From: Pasteurella canis
GTDB taxonomy: Bacteria; Pseudomonadota; Gammaproteobacteria; Enterobacterales; Pasteurellaceae
Reading direction: 5' to 3'
DNA length: 64,000 bases
Assembly: GCF_900454865.1 (NCBI RefSeq)
Contig: NZ_UGTV01000015.1
Span: 1,552,001 to 1,616,000, forward strand
Below, in pieces: positions 47,787-56,108 of this stretch; the first letter of the stretch is position 1; every line of letters starts with the position of its first letter. The position numbers and the translations under genes are program-made. The notes under the pieces were generated by a model, which saw only the letters and a list, made by a program, of their open reading frames with translations, did not search any database and was not told the DNA's origin.

Positions 47787-49961
47787 TTATCTTTCGTCTT
47801 GACTTTCATCAAGTGGATAAAGCAAATAGCACCTTGTACGAGTAGGTTTTATCTTGCTAGGTAATTTGAGCCTAAACGGATAGCCTTTTTCTCTTCCTCG
47901 CTCTAGCATATCCGCATTTGCTAATATCTCGCTTGCTTGTTTTTCATTAAAGCCACTAATAACATCATTAAGATAAACCTGCGGTATTATCCAATATCTT
48001 TCTTTTTCATTCTTGCCTTGCTCTGCCAACTCTTTATAACCTGCGGTATCTTTTGGCTCTGCCTGATTTGGATTGAAAGGGTATTCAATAAAGCGTGAAC
48101 TATTGCGCAAAAGCCAACCATTCACTTGTTCAATAATCTGTAATTCCTCTCGGCTATGATAACCAAAGATATTTACCCACTCATTAAATGCTTTCGTGAT
48201 CGCATTTTCACATTCGACCACATCCCATTTTGTGAAGTCTAGGGAAAGTTTTAATGTCGTTTCTAATATCGCAAAACGGTTCATTACACGCTTAACTTGT
48301 GAATGACAATCATTCGGCAGGGTATTTAATCTATTCTCTAAAATGGCTCGATATAACGTCTCTATGGCGTTATTGTGGTGTAAATTAATAAGGTGCTTAA
48401 TCCATTCTCGCCCTACAACGCCATAATGCAATTTTGAGGATTGGTTTAAATGGTCTGCGTGCGCCTTTCCGTCTTTGTGGTGGTGGAATTGAGTAGCCCT
48501 TTGTAGTGGAATATTCAGCAATCGGACTAACTGCCCCACATTCGTTTTTATCCCCACGTTAGTTAAGTAGGTTTCTAAATCCATTTCCCCAGTAGAAAAA
48601 GCCACCGTGCGCCAGCGGGCTAAATCTCGGTTTCCGCCTTCTTTTGCGCCTTGTATCTTGCCTACACCATTAAATAAACTATAAGCAATGTCGCCAACGT
48701 GCTTGCGGTTGGTGCTTTGCCCTATCTCATCCAACGGTATAAAGCCATCATTTCTGGCTTGTGCCTCGTTGCTAATCCCTAGCGGTGTGGTTAACCAACT
48801 TAAACGGATTTCATCAGGATGACCATAGATAGAGCTTGCAATATTGGCTATTGTTGTTTTCCCTGTCGAACTACCGCCAAAGATATGAACCCCAAAACTT
48901 TCCGCATTGATTAAATGAATAATAGGCGCACTTAACGCAACAGCTACACCCAGCATCATAAACGGATTACCAGCCACGTTGTTAGCGATTTCCTGCTGCC
49001 AACTTTCAATACTACCGCTTACGCCATAGCCTTTATTATTAGCAGACTGTCCTACAAAGAATACTGGCGTTTTAGACTCTCCCACAACCTCACCATTAGG
49101 CAAAATATATGCGCCTGATTGCCACCCTGTCGCATTTACTACACGATAAAAGCCCTTTTGATAATAGTCTTGTAAATAATCGGCTAAGTAAGGGCGTAAG
49201 CGTTGATTATTCGTGATATTCAAGCCATTTTTACGCAATAACTGCCAGCCCGTACGCTCGCCAACGTCTTTTAATGGTAAAGCGATAATTTTACTTTGCT
49301 CACTGCGATTAGGTGTAAAGCGCAACATTGTGTAAAACTCATCCTCACTTTGCCCCATTCCAACAACTTCCACCGCATCACAAAGCCACTCTATTTTGTC
49401 CTCGTAGATTTCACCCGTTGATCCATTGGTTTTTAATGTAATGCGATATAAGCCTCTTTTCCCTCGTTCTGTGCGATCTTCGATAAAAGGTAAGGTGTTG
49501 GCTTGATTATTCTCTTTGTGTGCCTCTGCGATGCTCTCGCTCACAATTTCAGCCACACTATCACCCTTTCTTACTCGTTTAATATAATCACTTAGATTCT
49601 CGGTTACTTCGCCAATACAATTACATAATGCCAATTGCTCAACCTTAGAATGTTTGGCAAGGTTAAGACAAAGTGCGGTAACTTGCACCTGTGAAAGCTC
49701 ACCACATTGGATCACCCTTACTGCCTTCTGTGCTGGTGGAACAATTGCTAACCACTCTAATTTATTCAACTGCTTTACATCAAGAACAATCGGCTTTTGT
49801 TTTGAGTTATGCTGTAATGCTTGGCAAAGTAAGAGCCATCCCTCGCCCTTACCTTTACCCCACCATTCCCACGCTTGATTGCCTGCTAACACAATTAAAT
49901 CACTCAACGGCTCATTAGGTTGTCCTTTAAAGTTTGGTGCCTGAATCATTTTTTTACTCAT
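47787..49961 (-). CDS. DUF927 domain helicase-like replication protein
   Basis: 724 residues from the ATG at 49961, chosen because it overlaps the upstream stop by 8 bases with an aaggtgg site; an ATG 21 bases earlier is possible. The DUF927 core spans about 165-500, with Walker A FGGSSTGKTT near 361-370 and an acidic Walker B-like GFIPLDEIGQ near 416. The N-terminal 150 residues match no motif I can name. DUF927 proteins are common in P4-like satellites and are thought to act as replicative helicases. A decayed fragment of a related gene lies at 44.4-44.95 kb. Confidence 0.83.
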   Translation of the reverse strand: MSKKMIQAPNFKGQPNEPLSDLIVLAGNQAWEWWGKGKGEGWLLLCQALQHNSKQKPIVLDVKQLNKLEWLAIVPPAQKAVRVIQCGELSQVQVTALCLNLAKHSKVEQLALCNCIGEVTENLSDYIKRVRKGDSVAEIVSESIAEAHKENNQANTLPFIEDRTERGKRGLYRITLKTNGSTGEIYEDKIEWLCDAVEVVGMGQSEDEFYTMLRFTPNRSEQSKIIALPLKDVGERTGWQLLRKNGLNITNNQRLRPYLADYLQDYYQKGFYRVVNATGWQSGAYILPNGEVVGESKTPVFFVGQSANNKGYGVSGSIESWQQEIANNVAGNPFMMLGVAVALSAPIIHLINAESFGVHIFGGSSTGKTTIANIASSIYGHPDEIRLSWLTTPLGISNEAQARNDGFIPLDEIGQSTNRKHVGDIAYSLFNGVGKIQGAKEGGNRDLARWRTVAFSTGEMDLETYLTNVGIKTNVGQLVRLLNIPLQRATQFHHHKDGKAHADHLNQSSKLHYGVVGREWIKHLINLHHNNAIETLYRAILENRLNTLPNDCHSQVKRVMNRFAILETTLKLSLDFTKWDVVECENAITKAFNEWVNIFGYHSREELQIIEQVNGWLLRNSSRFIEYPFNPNQAEPKDTAGYKELAEQGKNEKERYWIIPQVYLNDVISGFNEKQASEILANADMLERGREKGYPFRLKLPSKIKPTRTRCYLLYPLDESQDER

Positions 49962-50388
49962 TTCCACCACCTTGTATTTCATCTACATTGAAACTAACAC
50001 CCTGCAGTTTGCTAATTAAATATTTAGCACCACGCATAAAGGCTTTAATCTGCCCCTTTTGCTCTTTACTTAACGTTTTTCCTTCTGCTAATTCTTCCAT
50101 CATCAACAAGCCTTTTGATAACCGTTCGGCTAAATCATCACATTCTTTGGCTAATTTAATCTTATGGTGATAGCAATCTGGAAACTCATTAAAACAGCGT
50201 TGGTTACTGTCTTTTATTAGCTGAAATTGGCGGTTAATTTGCGTATATAGCACATATAAGCCATTTCCCTTGCCTAGTGTGAGAGTTGGCTTTCCATCGC
50301 TTAAATAGCCCTCTAATTTCGCTTTAAATAGCTTATTTGGTTCGGTGGTGGATTTCGCTACTTTCATTTGAGTAATTGGATTCATCAT
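49954..50388 (-). CDS. Hypothetical satellite protein
   Basis: 144 residues, mostly helical, with CYHHKIKLAKECDDLAERL and QIKAFMRGAKYLISKL; no motif recognised. It overlaps the DUF927 gene, so the two are probably translationally coupled and it may be an accessory to replication. The ATG follows aggaggtgatc, a very strong ribosome site. Confidence 0.65.
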   Translation of the reverse strand: MMNPITQMKVAKSTTEPNKLFKAKLEGYLSDGKPTLTLGKGNGLYVLYTQINRQFQLIKDSNQRCFNEFPDCYHHKIKLAKECDDLAERLSKGLLMMEELAEGKTLSKEQKGQIKAFMRGAKYLISKLQGVSFNVDEIQGGGNE

Positions 50389-50711
50389 TGATCACCTCCT
50401 AAACCATCTGGATGACTAATTCTGATTTCAGAATACAAGCCAGTGGTTTTTAAATAATCAGATACTTCACAAGCTTGAGCATAGGTAGGATATTCACCAG
50501 TAAAAGCAATCTCTCCTTGTTTATTAAAAACAGTGATTTCATAAGGGGAACGCTCTACTCTCAATGTTGAACCATAAACAAGCGGATCGTTATCCATTGC
50601 CTCACGTGCGATTTGTGCTGCCTCTTGGTATGTTTTCCCTGTGGCAATAATGAATGGTTGACCTTCTACGGTTTCATCTTCTCGATAGGTGACTACACTG
50701 TATTTACGCAT
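50385..50711 (-). CDS. Hypothetical satellite protein
   Basis: 108 residues from the ATG at 50711 (ggaggtgg site); the longer frame starting at 50741 adds a Leu-rich non-signal stretch. It begins MRKYSVVTYRED and contains a segment resembling small DUF-type phage proteins (TYQEAAQIAREAMDND). Its start overlaps the preceding ORF's stop in ATGCGTAA, and its own stop overlaps the next gene. Function unknown. Confidence 0.65.
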   Translation of the reverse strand: MRKYSVVTYREDETVEGQPFIIATGKTYQEAAQIAREAMDNDPLVYGSTLRVERSPYEITVFNKQGEIAFTGEYPTYAQACEVSDYLKTTGLYSEIRISHPDGLGGDQ

Positions 50712-51111
50712 GGTCCACCTCCATAGCAGGAGCAAAAGCAATAGGTGTGCGTGAACGAACCGCTAAAAGTGCGGTAGATTTTTGACTAGTTTTCATTGTG
50801 GGATTTCTCTTGTATGTTTTAGTAAAAAGAGTATCGCCCTTAGTAGGGTGCGATACAGACTCAACTACCGCATACAAACGGCTAGCCTTATTCGTGCGAT
50901 TGCTCGCCTTATTTCGGCTTATCATCTGTACCGCAAATTCGATATTTTCAGGGTGTAGTAAGCCCTTGAAGTGAATTTGAGGTAAAAAAATTCCACAAGT
51001 CTTACGGGTGCGGTGTCCGTTGTATGGGGTAGTACCTTGAATACTACAACGATTCCCAGCGATTGACAAGCTATCTTCTTCCCGATAGGTGATTACGCTG
51101 TATTTACGCAT
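50704..51111 (-). CDS. Icd/Ash-like short ORF
   Basis: 135 residues. The first 13 residues (MRKYSVITYREED) duplicate those of the next gene downstream, including its ribosome site, then the sequence diverges into low-complexity Arg/Thr-rich protein. The later part, MKTSQKSTALLAVRSRTP, is typical of the Icd/Ash-like ORFs annotated in Pasteurellaceae prophages. It may be a mosaic made by a local duplication. Real translation is uncertain. Confidence 0.45.
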   Translation of the reverse strand: MRKYSVITYREEDSLSIAGNRCSIQGTTPYNGHRTRKTCGIFLPQIHFKGLLHPENIEFAVQMISRNKASNRTNKASRLYAVVESVSHPTKGDTLFTKTYKRNPTMKTSQKSTALLAVRSRTPIAFAPAMEVDHA

Positions 51112-51721
51112 AAATCACCTCCTTAACAGCAAAGAAAGGACAAATAATCGCTTTGGCTTGCTCTAAGTTATCGGCTTTAATTCGTATGGTATAGCAAGGA
51201 AATGATGAGATAGGTTTTGAAGTGTTACGTAAGTCTAAACGGCTTATAGCTTTGAATAAGTAAATCATAGCGATTAACTCCACAAGATGTTGAATAGAGG
51301 TTACCGCTAAAAGTTTCCACGCTTTAGGGCGGTAACGTGCGACTGGGTGGAAAACTGCGACTTGTGGAACACAGCCAACGATTAAACGTTGCCAATCGCA
51401 CGCTACCATTGAGATAAATCCAGTCAATCCAAAAATGGATAGTATTGAATTTATTGAGAAAATTCCGTTGTGCGAATTTGCATATCGGATTTTAGGTGTG
51501 CGAACTTCACGAACAAAAAAAGCACGGTTAAATGGCGTGCTACTGTTCGCCACAAGTAAATAATTCGAGTTTCCACGCTCGGCTAGCGATTTTGCGCTAA
51601 CGTCTAAATAATGCCAAAACGAACCACACTTTGTAAAGCGTTTTAGCTTACTTTTTTTAAATAAATCGGATATTTTGAATAGCATTTTGATATAATCCTT
51701 TTGCCTAGATATTGATTTCAT
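51104..51721 (-). CDS. Icd-like (host cell division inhibitor-like) protein
   Basis: 205 residues. The middle (NSSTPFNRAFFVREVRTPKI, then VACDWQRLIVG and VAVFHPVARYRPKAW) matches the pattern of proteins annotated as Icd-like in Haemophilus prophages, named after phage P1 icd. Its end overlaps the following ORF in ATGCGTAA. Whether it inhibits division is unknown. A plus-strand terminator-like hairpin lies directly over its leader. Confidence 0.6.
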   Translation of the reverse strand: MKSISRQKDYIKMLFKISDLFKKSKLKRFTKCGSFWHYLDVSAKSLAERGNSNYLLVANSSTPFNRAFFVREVRTPKIRYANSHNGIFSINSILSIFGLTGFISMVACDWQRLIVGCVPQVAVFHPVARYRPKAWKLLAVTSIQHLVELIAMIYLFKAISRLDLRNTSKPISSFPCYTIRIKADNLEQAKAIICPFFAVKEVIYA

Positions 51722-51727
51722 TCCAAA

Positions 51728-51760
51728 GCCTCATTGAGCTAAACTCGGTGAGGTTTTTTG
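51728..51760 (+). terminator. Plus-strand intrinsic terminator opposite the Icd-like leader
   Basis: CCTCATTGAG and CTCGGTGAGG make a 10-bp stem (two G-U pairs) around CTAAA, followed by T6 on the plus strand. No plus-strand gene is upstream, so it could end an antisense RNA covering the Icd-like start. Confidence 0.6.
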
Positions 51761-51773
51761 TTTTCTGGATTTT

Positions 51774-52202
51774 TTAATCATTTTCTTTGGAGCTGACGGA
51801 ATTAAAATCAGGCGCAACTAATTCAATCACAGTTGGATAATCTATCGTTTCCAACTTAACTGTTTGTTTATCTAAACCTAATAACTTAGCTTGCCCCATT
51901 ACTGCGTTAACTGCTGTATTTAAACTACCGTTTCCGCTAATTGCCTTTTGGTAAATGTCCTCGAGTTTCCTAATCAAATCATCTACAGTGATTTCATGGC
52001 GTTGTTGGTGTACTGCTTTTAGCTCACCAATCCTAGCCGTAATCTTGCCGTCAGATAGTAATTCACTTGCTTTTCGATTTATGGTGTCAGGTTTCATATT
52101 CTCAGCATGGTAAGCCTGTCTATAAGCCTCGCTGGCGTTGCCTGTCTCGATATACTGTAAGCAAAAATTTTCTTGTTTCAGCGTTAATTTATGGTTAAAC
52201 AT
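51774..52202 (-). CDS. Phage terminase small subunit (TerS)
   Basis: 142 residues. The N-terminal LTLKQENFCLQYIETGNASE and AYRQAY followed by a helix-turn-helix region are characteristic of the Terminase_2 small-subunit family. The small subunit recognises the packaging site on DNA. There is no large subunit nearby, which in PICIs means redirecting a helper phage's packaging machine to the satellite genome. About 500 bases of hairpins lie directly upstream. Confidence 0.85.
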   Translation of the reverse strand: MFNHKLTLKQENFCLQYIETGNASEAYRQAYHAENMKPDTINRKASELLSDGKITARIGELKAVHQQRHEITVDDLIRKLEDIYQKAISGNGSLNTAVNAVMGQAKLLGLDKQTVKLETIDYPTVIELVAPDFNSVSSKEND

Positions 52203-52719
52203 TTGCCCTCCTGTAACTCATTGTTTTTAAAGCAAAGACCAAAGTTGGATTTTGTAAGAAAATCAACAATTTATAATTCCCTCAAATTGAGGTAAAGCCA
52301 CTCACTGGTACACTTACTGCTCTTACACCATTGGTGGAAGTTAAAAAATCATCTTGCCACTCCCTTGCGCGCTTACTGAATTTAACCAGACCAATTTTGG
52401 TCTCGTTGAATATACTTCCTCGTATGCGTTTATACTGAAACATCCCTTTTTTATGGACTCGCAAAATTCAGGGTGTTCACCACCCCTCGCGCGCGTACTG
52501 CTCCGAAAATTGCTAGAACCACCATTGGTGGACGGACTTAAAATTGCGCTGTTTTAATCTCCTAAAATTTGAGGAGATTACCGCCAACTTGTGTTAGTCC
52601 AGTTGTGGTCATATGACCACAGTTGAATTGTGTACATATGTACATAGCTAAGTGTTGTGTTATCGCAACAGTTCAGCCAAACCAAAATGGGATTGACTAC
52701 CTCAAAAATTCAGGAGGGT
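52203..52719. other. Hairpin-array intergenic region upstream of terS
   Basis: No ORF. It carries a series of different small palindromes: CCTCAAATTGAGG (52280-52292), CACCATTGGTG (52326-52336), AGACCAATTTTGGTCT (52388-52403), GGGTG/CACCC (52471-52485), CCACCATTGGTGG (52519-52531), AATCTCCT/AGGAGATT (52556-52579), TGTGGTCATATGACCACA (52604-52621, perfect 18-mer), TGTACATATGTACA (52631-52644), TGTTGTG/CGCAACA (52653-52670) and CCTC/GAGG (52700-52717). Candidates are a packaging site, an operator cluster or a structured RNA. Confidence 0.7.
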
Positions 52720-52995
52720 TCACTTCTTCTCAACCTCGCTTAGCCTTTTCTCTAACTTATTCAGCGTTTGCTTAGCCTTGAGTAATTGCCCTAATAAAAA
52801 CTCCGTAGGGCATTGTTTATATTCCCGTTCAATTTCTAGCACCTTTTCTTTCTGCAGCAGGATGACCTCACTTAATGGGTAGAGTTCGTTATCGTCATCA
52901 AGACTGAGGAAAGAGTAGGTAGTCGCTCTCACCAAGTAATGTTGAACAGCATTAGGTAAGAGAAAACGCTTGGCTATCTTGTTCTTTATTTCCAT
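52720..52995 (-). CDS. Hypothetical satellite protein
   Basis: 91 residues from the ATG at 52995; the frame can be extended four codons to a TTG. The ATG overlaps the stop of the 56-residue gene upstream. The C-terminal half is a probable coiled coil (LLKAKQTLNKLEKRLSEVEKK). No family recognised. Confidence 0.6.
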   Translation of the reverse strand: MEIKNKIAKRFLLPNAVQHYLVRATTYSFLSLDDDNELYPLSEVILLQKEKVLEIEREYKQCPTEFLLGQLLKAKQTLNKLEKRLSEVEKK

Positions 52996-53156
52996 TTCTT
53001 TTCCCAATAAATTCGCTTTTCCTCTGCGGTGAGGGCGTGAAAGTGTGTGGCATATCCACCGTGCTTTAATGCGTTAAATCGGCTATGGCGATATTTGTTA
53101 TCCGTTTCGCAAATAGGCGTTTTATTTCGCACTTTTGGCGTTATCTGAACACTCAC
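52986..53156 (-). CDS. Small Lys/His-rich satellite protein (56 residues)
   Basis: Begins at a GTG preceded by ggtggtgga and reads MSVQITPKVRNK..., with RFNALKHGGYATHFHALT and a Trp/Lys-rich end (IYWEKKWK). Its stop overlaps the next gene's ATG, and the packing within this gene row supports it being real. No family recognised; the segment TAEEKRIYWEKKW is like those of small phage DNA-associated proteins. Confidence 0.6.
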   Translation of the reverse strand: MSVQITPKVRNKTPICETDNKYRHSRFNALKHGGYATHFHALTAEEKRIYWEKKWK

Positions 53157-53186
53157 AATCCACCACCAGCAAGGGTTTAACGGTTT

Positions 53187-53465
53187 TCACAATTCGCAGT
53201 TTGTGTCGCAATTTATCTGCAGTAATTGTGCTAATTTTTCTTGGATGTTCTCCACGTCATAAATCACGCAATTAATACGCTCTAACATCCACTCCAGATA
53301 GTCTTTATCACTCATTCTCACATCAGGCACTCCCTCTGCTTTTATCGTTGGATAACCTTTATCAATGGTGATTTCCAAACTCTCTTGAATATCGTTTAAT
53401 TGCGCTGCAATATCTGCGTATGTTGGGTTATATTGGTTTTCTGCTGGTGGATTGGTATCAAGCAT
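53187..53465 (-). CDS. Hypothetical satellite protein
   Basis: 92 residues, acidic (for example DKGYPTIKAEGVPDVRMSDK), helical in its C-terminal half. It starts inside the end of the Rha-type gene (8-base overlap), so it is translated with it. Two Cys lie in the last eight residues (CDTNCEL). No family recognised. Confidence 0.6.
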   Translation of the reverse strand: MLDTNPPAENQYNPTYADIAAQLNDIQESLEITIDKGYPTIKAEGVPDVRMSDKDYLEWMLERINCVIYDVENIQEKLAQLLQINCDTNCEL

Positions 53466-54180
53466 TTAATGCCCCCTTTCTCAAGTGGTGTAATGTGGTT
53501 TCCTGTAATTGTGCTTTGCGCTGGTGGTAGTCCATACCTAACTTAATCATTACGGCATTTTCAGAAAGCAACTGATCAACTAATTGCAATTGTTCTGCAG
53601 TTAAGTATTGGCGTATATCTACATCATCAGGATAGCCATTTACCTGTAACCACGATTTACGGTTATTCCCTAGTGCTACCACATAAACAAGGTTATTCTC
53701 TCGGCTATATGCGTGAGGGTCTTCCTTGCCTACTTGTTCTAAGCGGTACTTAATCGCCTCATTCATTCGTATTTGATCAGCTTTCATATTGGCACGTGTC
53801 GCAAGGCGTTTTTTCATCTCGTTAAACTCTTTGATGTACTGCTCTTTAAATTGCATTGCTTTCTTGCCAGTAAAACCCATTACTAACAATGTAAAACCGT
53901 CTTGGGTCATTAAATACATCGGTCTTTTCTCACCTTTTTCATCCGTGTATTTAACCGCCTTAAAATTAAGGACGTTAAATTCAGGCGAACAACCTAAATT
54001 TTTTATAGTCGCAAGAAGGTTGTCATGGCGTTTACCAAAGTAATGCGCTACTTTTAGGCTATCTGTCATCGCTACCGTTTCCTTGTGGAAGACCTTAGGA
54101 AATACTGCGCTATTTACCGCACTTTCTGCGCCTTGTAGCTCGTTTACTTGGTTTACTTGATTCTTGGTATTAATCATCAT
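53458..54180 (-). CDS. Rha family phage regulatory protein
   Basis: 240 residues. Residues about 35-125 (VAMTDSLKVAHYFGKRHDNL, then YLMTQDGFTLLVMGFTGKKA) match the Rha/antirepressor N-terminal domain of phage P22/phi80-type proteins. The C-terminal part (about 150-240) is a separate helical domain. Such proteins interfere with host or phage regulators; here it could act on the helper phage or on the satellite's own repression. It overlaps the next gene. Confidence 0.85.
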   Translation of the reverse strand: MMINTKNQVNQVNELQGAESAVNSAVFPKVFHKETVAMTDSLKVAHYFGKRHDNLLATIKNLGCSPEFNVLNFKAVKYTDEKGEKRPMYLMTQDGFTLLVMGFTGKKAMQFKEQYIKEFNEMKKRLATRANMKADQIRMNEAIKYRLEQVGKEDPHAYSRENNLVYVVALGNNRKSWLQVNGYPDDVDIRQYLTAEQLQLVDQLLSENAVMIKLGMDYHQRKAQLQETTLHHLRKGALNA

Positions 54181-54197
54181 TAAATCCTCGCTATGCG

Positions 54198-54620
54198 CTA
54201 AATATTGGCTTTTTGGCGTGATGGTTTTTGTACTATTCTTTCACCGTCCACCACCGCCAAAGGATCTACATAGTGAAAACGGTTCATTGCCTCATTAATA
54301 TCTGCCTGTGATAGTGGCTTATAACCTCGTTGGCTTGCTTTCAGGTTGTAATACTTGGCTAACTTCTCGCAATCTTTCGCACTTGCTACTCGGTAAGAGA
54401 GATAAACGCCACCGTATACCCCTTTGCGTTCCACTCGCACAAATGAAATATCGTTTTGCTCCTCGAGTTGATTAATCTCGTTACGCAAAGAACGGTTAAA
54501 ACAGATTTTTTGTAATTCAAGTTCACTAACCTCACCCAATAGCACAGCTAAGCCAGCTACTTTTGGCTTACGCTCCATTGCTGGAAAGTTAAAACTTGCT
54601 AGATATTGATCACCTTCCAT
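54198..54620 (-). CDS. Hypothetical satellite protein, possible regulator
   Basis: 140 residues between alpA and the Rha gene. It has an internal winged-helix-like stretch (KICFNRSLRNEINQLEEQND) and a basic C-terminus. An uptake signal is not present. It starts 9 bases after the AlpA stop, implying one operon. No family named with confidence. Confidence 0.6.
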   Translation of the reverse strand: MEGDQYLASFNFPAMERKPKVAGLAVLLGEVSELELQKICFNRSLRNEINQLEEQNDISFVRVERKGVYGGVYLSYRVASAKDCEKLAKYYNLKASQRGYKPLSQADINEAMNRFHYVDPLAVVDGERIVQKPSRQKANI

Positions 54621-54629
54621 AATTCCCCC

Positions 54630-54827
54630 TTATGCGTTAGTGGATTGAATAAAGGCATTGACCTCATCAGCACTAAAACGCACAGAGCCACCGATTTTGA
54701 TTTTTTTGAGTAAGCCCTGTTTTGCTAAGCGGTCAATTTTGGTACGTGAGCCAATACCAAGTGCGGTTAGCTCGTTGATTGAATAGTATTTTTTGATTGG
54801 TGTTTGATTGGTTTGAGTAGTACTCAT
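54630..54827 (-). CDS. AlpA-like helix-turn-helix regulator
   Basis: 65 residues, the usual AlpA/excisionase size, with an MerR-like HTH: YYSINELTALGIGSRTKI then DRLAKQGLLKKI and a wing SVRFSADEVNAFI. AlpA proteins activate the main operon of P4-like satellites and PICIs and assist excision. It has a strong agagg site and begins the downstream gene row. An uptake signal copy lies in the gene. Confidence 0.85.
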   Translation of the reverse strand: MSTTQTNQTPIKKYYSINELTALGIGSRTKIDRLAKQGLLKKIKIGGSVRFSADEVNAFIQSTNA

Positions 54828-54919
54828 AAATACCTCTTTTAATTTGGTTAATTAAAATTAAGCAAAGTATTTCGTTTTGCTTGTGAGGTATTTTGAGGGA
54901 GTGGGATATGACTGTGACT

Positions 54920-54990
54920 AAACTTCCAATATTTACAAAATAAATTTTTGGAAGTTTTTTAATGAAGTTTTTGGAAGTTTTTGGAGGTTT
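54920..54990. repeat. Tandem TTGGAAGTTT repeats upstream of alpA
   Basis: One inverted copy AAACTTCCAA (54920-54929) faces direct copies TTGGAAGTTT at 54948-54957 and 54971-54980, TTGGAGGTTT at 54981-54990 and a partial TGAAGTTT near 54963. Spacing of about 10 bp puts them on the same helical face. They lie between alpA and the previous gene, so operator or iteron roles are both possible. Confidence 0.65.
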
Positions 54991-55000
54991 TATAAGCTAG

Positions 55001-55567
55001 TTAATTTTCTGGAGTAAATTCTTTTATTGCTTCTGATATTCTTCGATGAAATGTATCCATTTCTTTTGCGGTGATACAATGCTCCGCACTTTCTTTTGCA
55101 AGCATCCTCGCAATTTGGCTTATTTTTAATGCTCCGCTCCCTTTAAAATATAAATTAGGATTTGGGTGACATTCCGCTAACTTAAAAGATAAAAAGCAAA
55201 TAGCCTGTAAATGTGTTTCTCTCTCTGTAACGCAATACTTAACTCTATCAACTATTTTAGTTATACTTTCGTTATAATTTTTATTAGTGCCTTTCCTGTA
55301 AAAATCTACATCTTGTTTTAGTTTAAGATTTTCTTTTTTTAATTTTTCTATTTCTTTCTCTTGTGAAAGTTCTTTTTGTGTAGGTTGTTCTAAAAACGTT
55401 TCCTTTCTTACATTTTCTTTTCTCTGATATTCGTCAATGCCTAAGATATAGGAAATTATCTTTTTATCTAAATAAATTTCTTTAAGATCAGCATCATCTA
55501 TGGCTAGATAAACATTGTTAGTTTCTTCTCCTGTGTCCAAGTCTATATCATGGTATGTGCGATACAT
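55001..55567 (-). CDS. Hypothetical satellite protein with coiled coil
   Basis: 188 residues. A coiled-coil segment rich in Glu/Lys spans about 65-95 (KELSQEKEIEKLKKENLKLK). The C-terminal part (about 105-188) is helical and may be a separate domain (AKESAEHCITAKEMDTFHRR). It starts 12 bases after the preceding gene's stop. No family recognised. Confidence 0.65.
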   Translation of the reverse strand: MYRTYHDIDLDTGEETNNVYLAIDDADLKEIYLDKKIISYILGIDEYQRKENVRKETFLEQPTQKELSQEKEIEKLKKENLKLKQDVDFYRKGTNKNYNESITKIVDRVKYCVTERETHLQAICFLSFKLAECHPNPNLYFKGSGALKISQIARMLAKESAEHCITAKEMDTFHRRISEAIKEFTPEN

Positions 55568-55578
55568 AATGCCCCCAC

Positions 55579-55959
55579 TTAAAACGGTATATTTTCGTTT
55601 ATTCCACTTTCCTCAATCACTTCCAAAATATCTATCAAGGAATCAAAGCCTAACGGTTCAGGTGGTTGATGCAATTTCTTTGGCAAGGTGTAGCAATCAA
55701 TATCACCCAATTTCTTGAATACATCTAATTGTTTTCTTTCATTTTCATCAAGTAACTCATAAGGTAACTCATCAAGCATTAGATTGCGTGAATATTCTTG
55801 ATTGTAATATTTGAATTTATCAATTAATACAGTGGCAATTTTATTATCTGATAACTTTGGATGCTTATTTCTGATCATAAGAAATAAATCATATAAACTA
55901 ATAAAATTATTTTCTCTTTGATCTGCTAATTGAGTATATGCTTTCTCAAAGTCAAGCAT
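55579..55959 (-). CDS. Hypothetical satellite protein
   Basis: 126 residues from the ATG at 55959, chosen for its taggggtg site; the open frame extends 37 codons to a TTG at 56070, and that extension (ITRAEREQPYLFFVALSLNR) looks like a separate Ash-like ORF. The main part contains YTQLADQRENNFISLYDLFL and an acidic C-terminus. No family recognised. A palindrome (56093-56108) upstream may be its operator. Confidence 0.55.
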   Translation of the reverse strand: MLDFEKAYTQLADQRENNFISLYDLFLMIRNKHPKLSDNKIATVLIDKFKYYNQEYSRNLMLDELPYELLDENERKQLDVFKKLGDIDCYTLPKKLHQPPEPLGFDSLIDILEVIEESGINENIPF

Positions 55960-56092
55960 CCAAACACCCCTATGTGTTGCCCTATTTAGTGAGAGTGCAA
56001 CAAAGAACAAATAGGGTTGTTCTCTTTCGGCTCGGGTAATTAGTCCGCTCCTAGTTGCACTAATTCGCAAATTAGTCAGTTTTATACAAGAA

Positions 56093-56108
56093 AAGTATAA
56101 TTATACTT
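56093..56108. promoter_or_regulatory. Palindromic operator candidate
   Basis: AAGTATAATTATACTT is a perfect 16-bp palindrome, flanked by CAAG and CTTG, in the leader of the row of minus-strand satellite genes. It has the form of a dimeric repressor site. Confidence 0.55.

Noticed and set aside
55959-56070. N-terminal extension of the 126-residue satellite protein to a TTG
   Set aside because: The internal ATG has a better ribosome site; the extension may be a separate Ash-like ORF but cannot be supported further.
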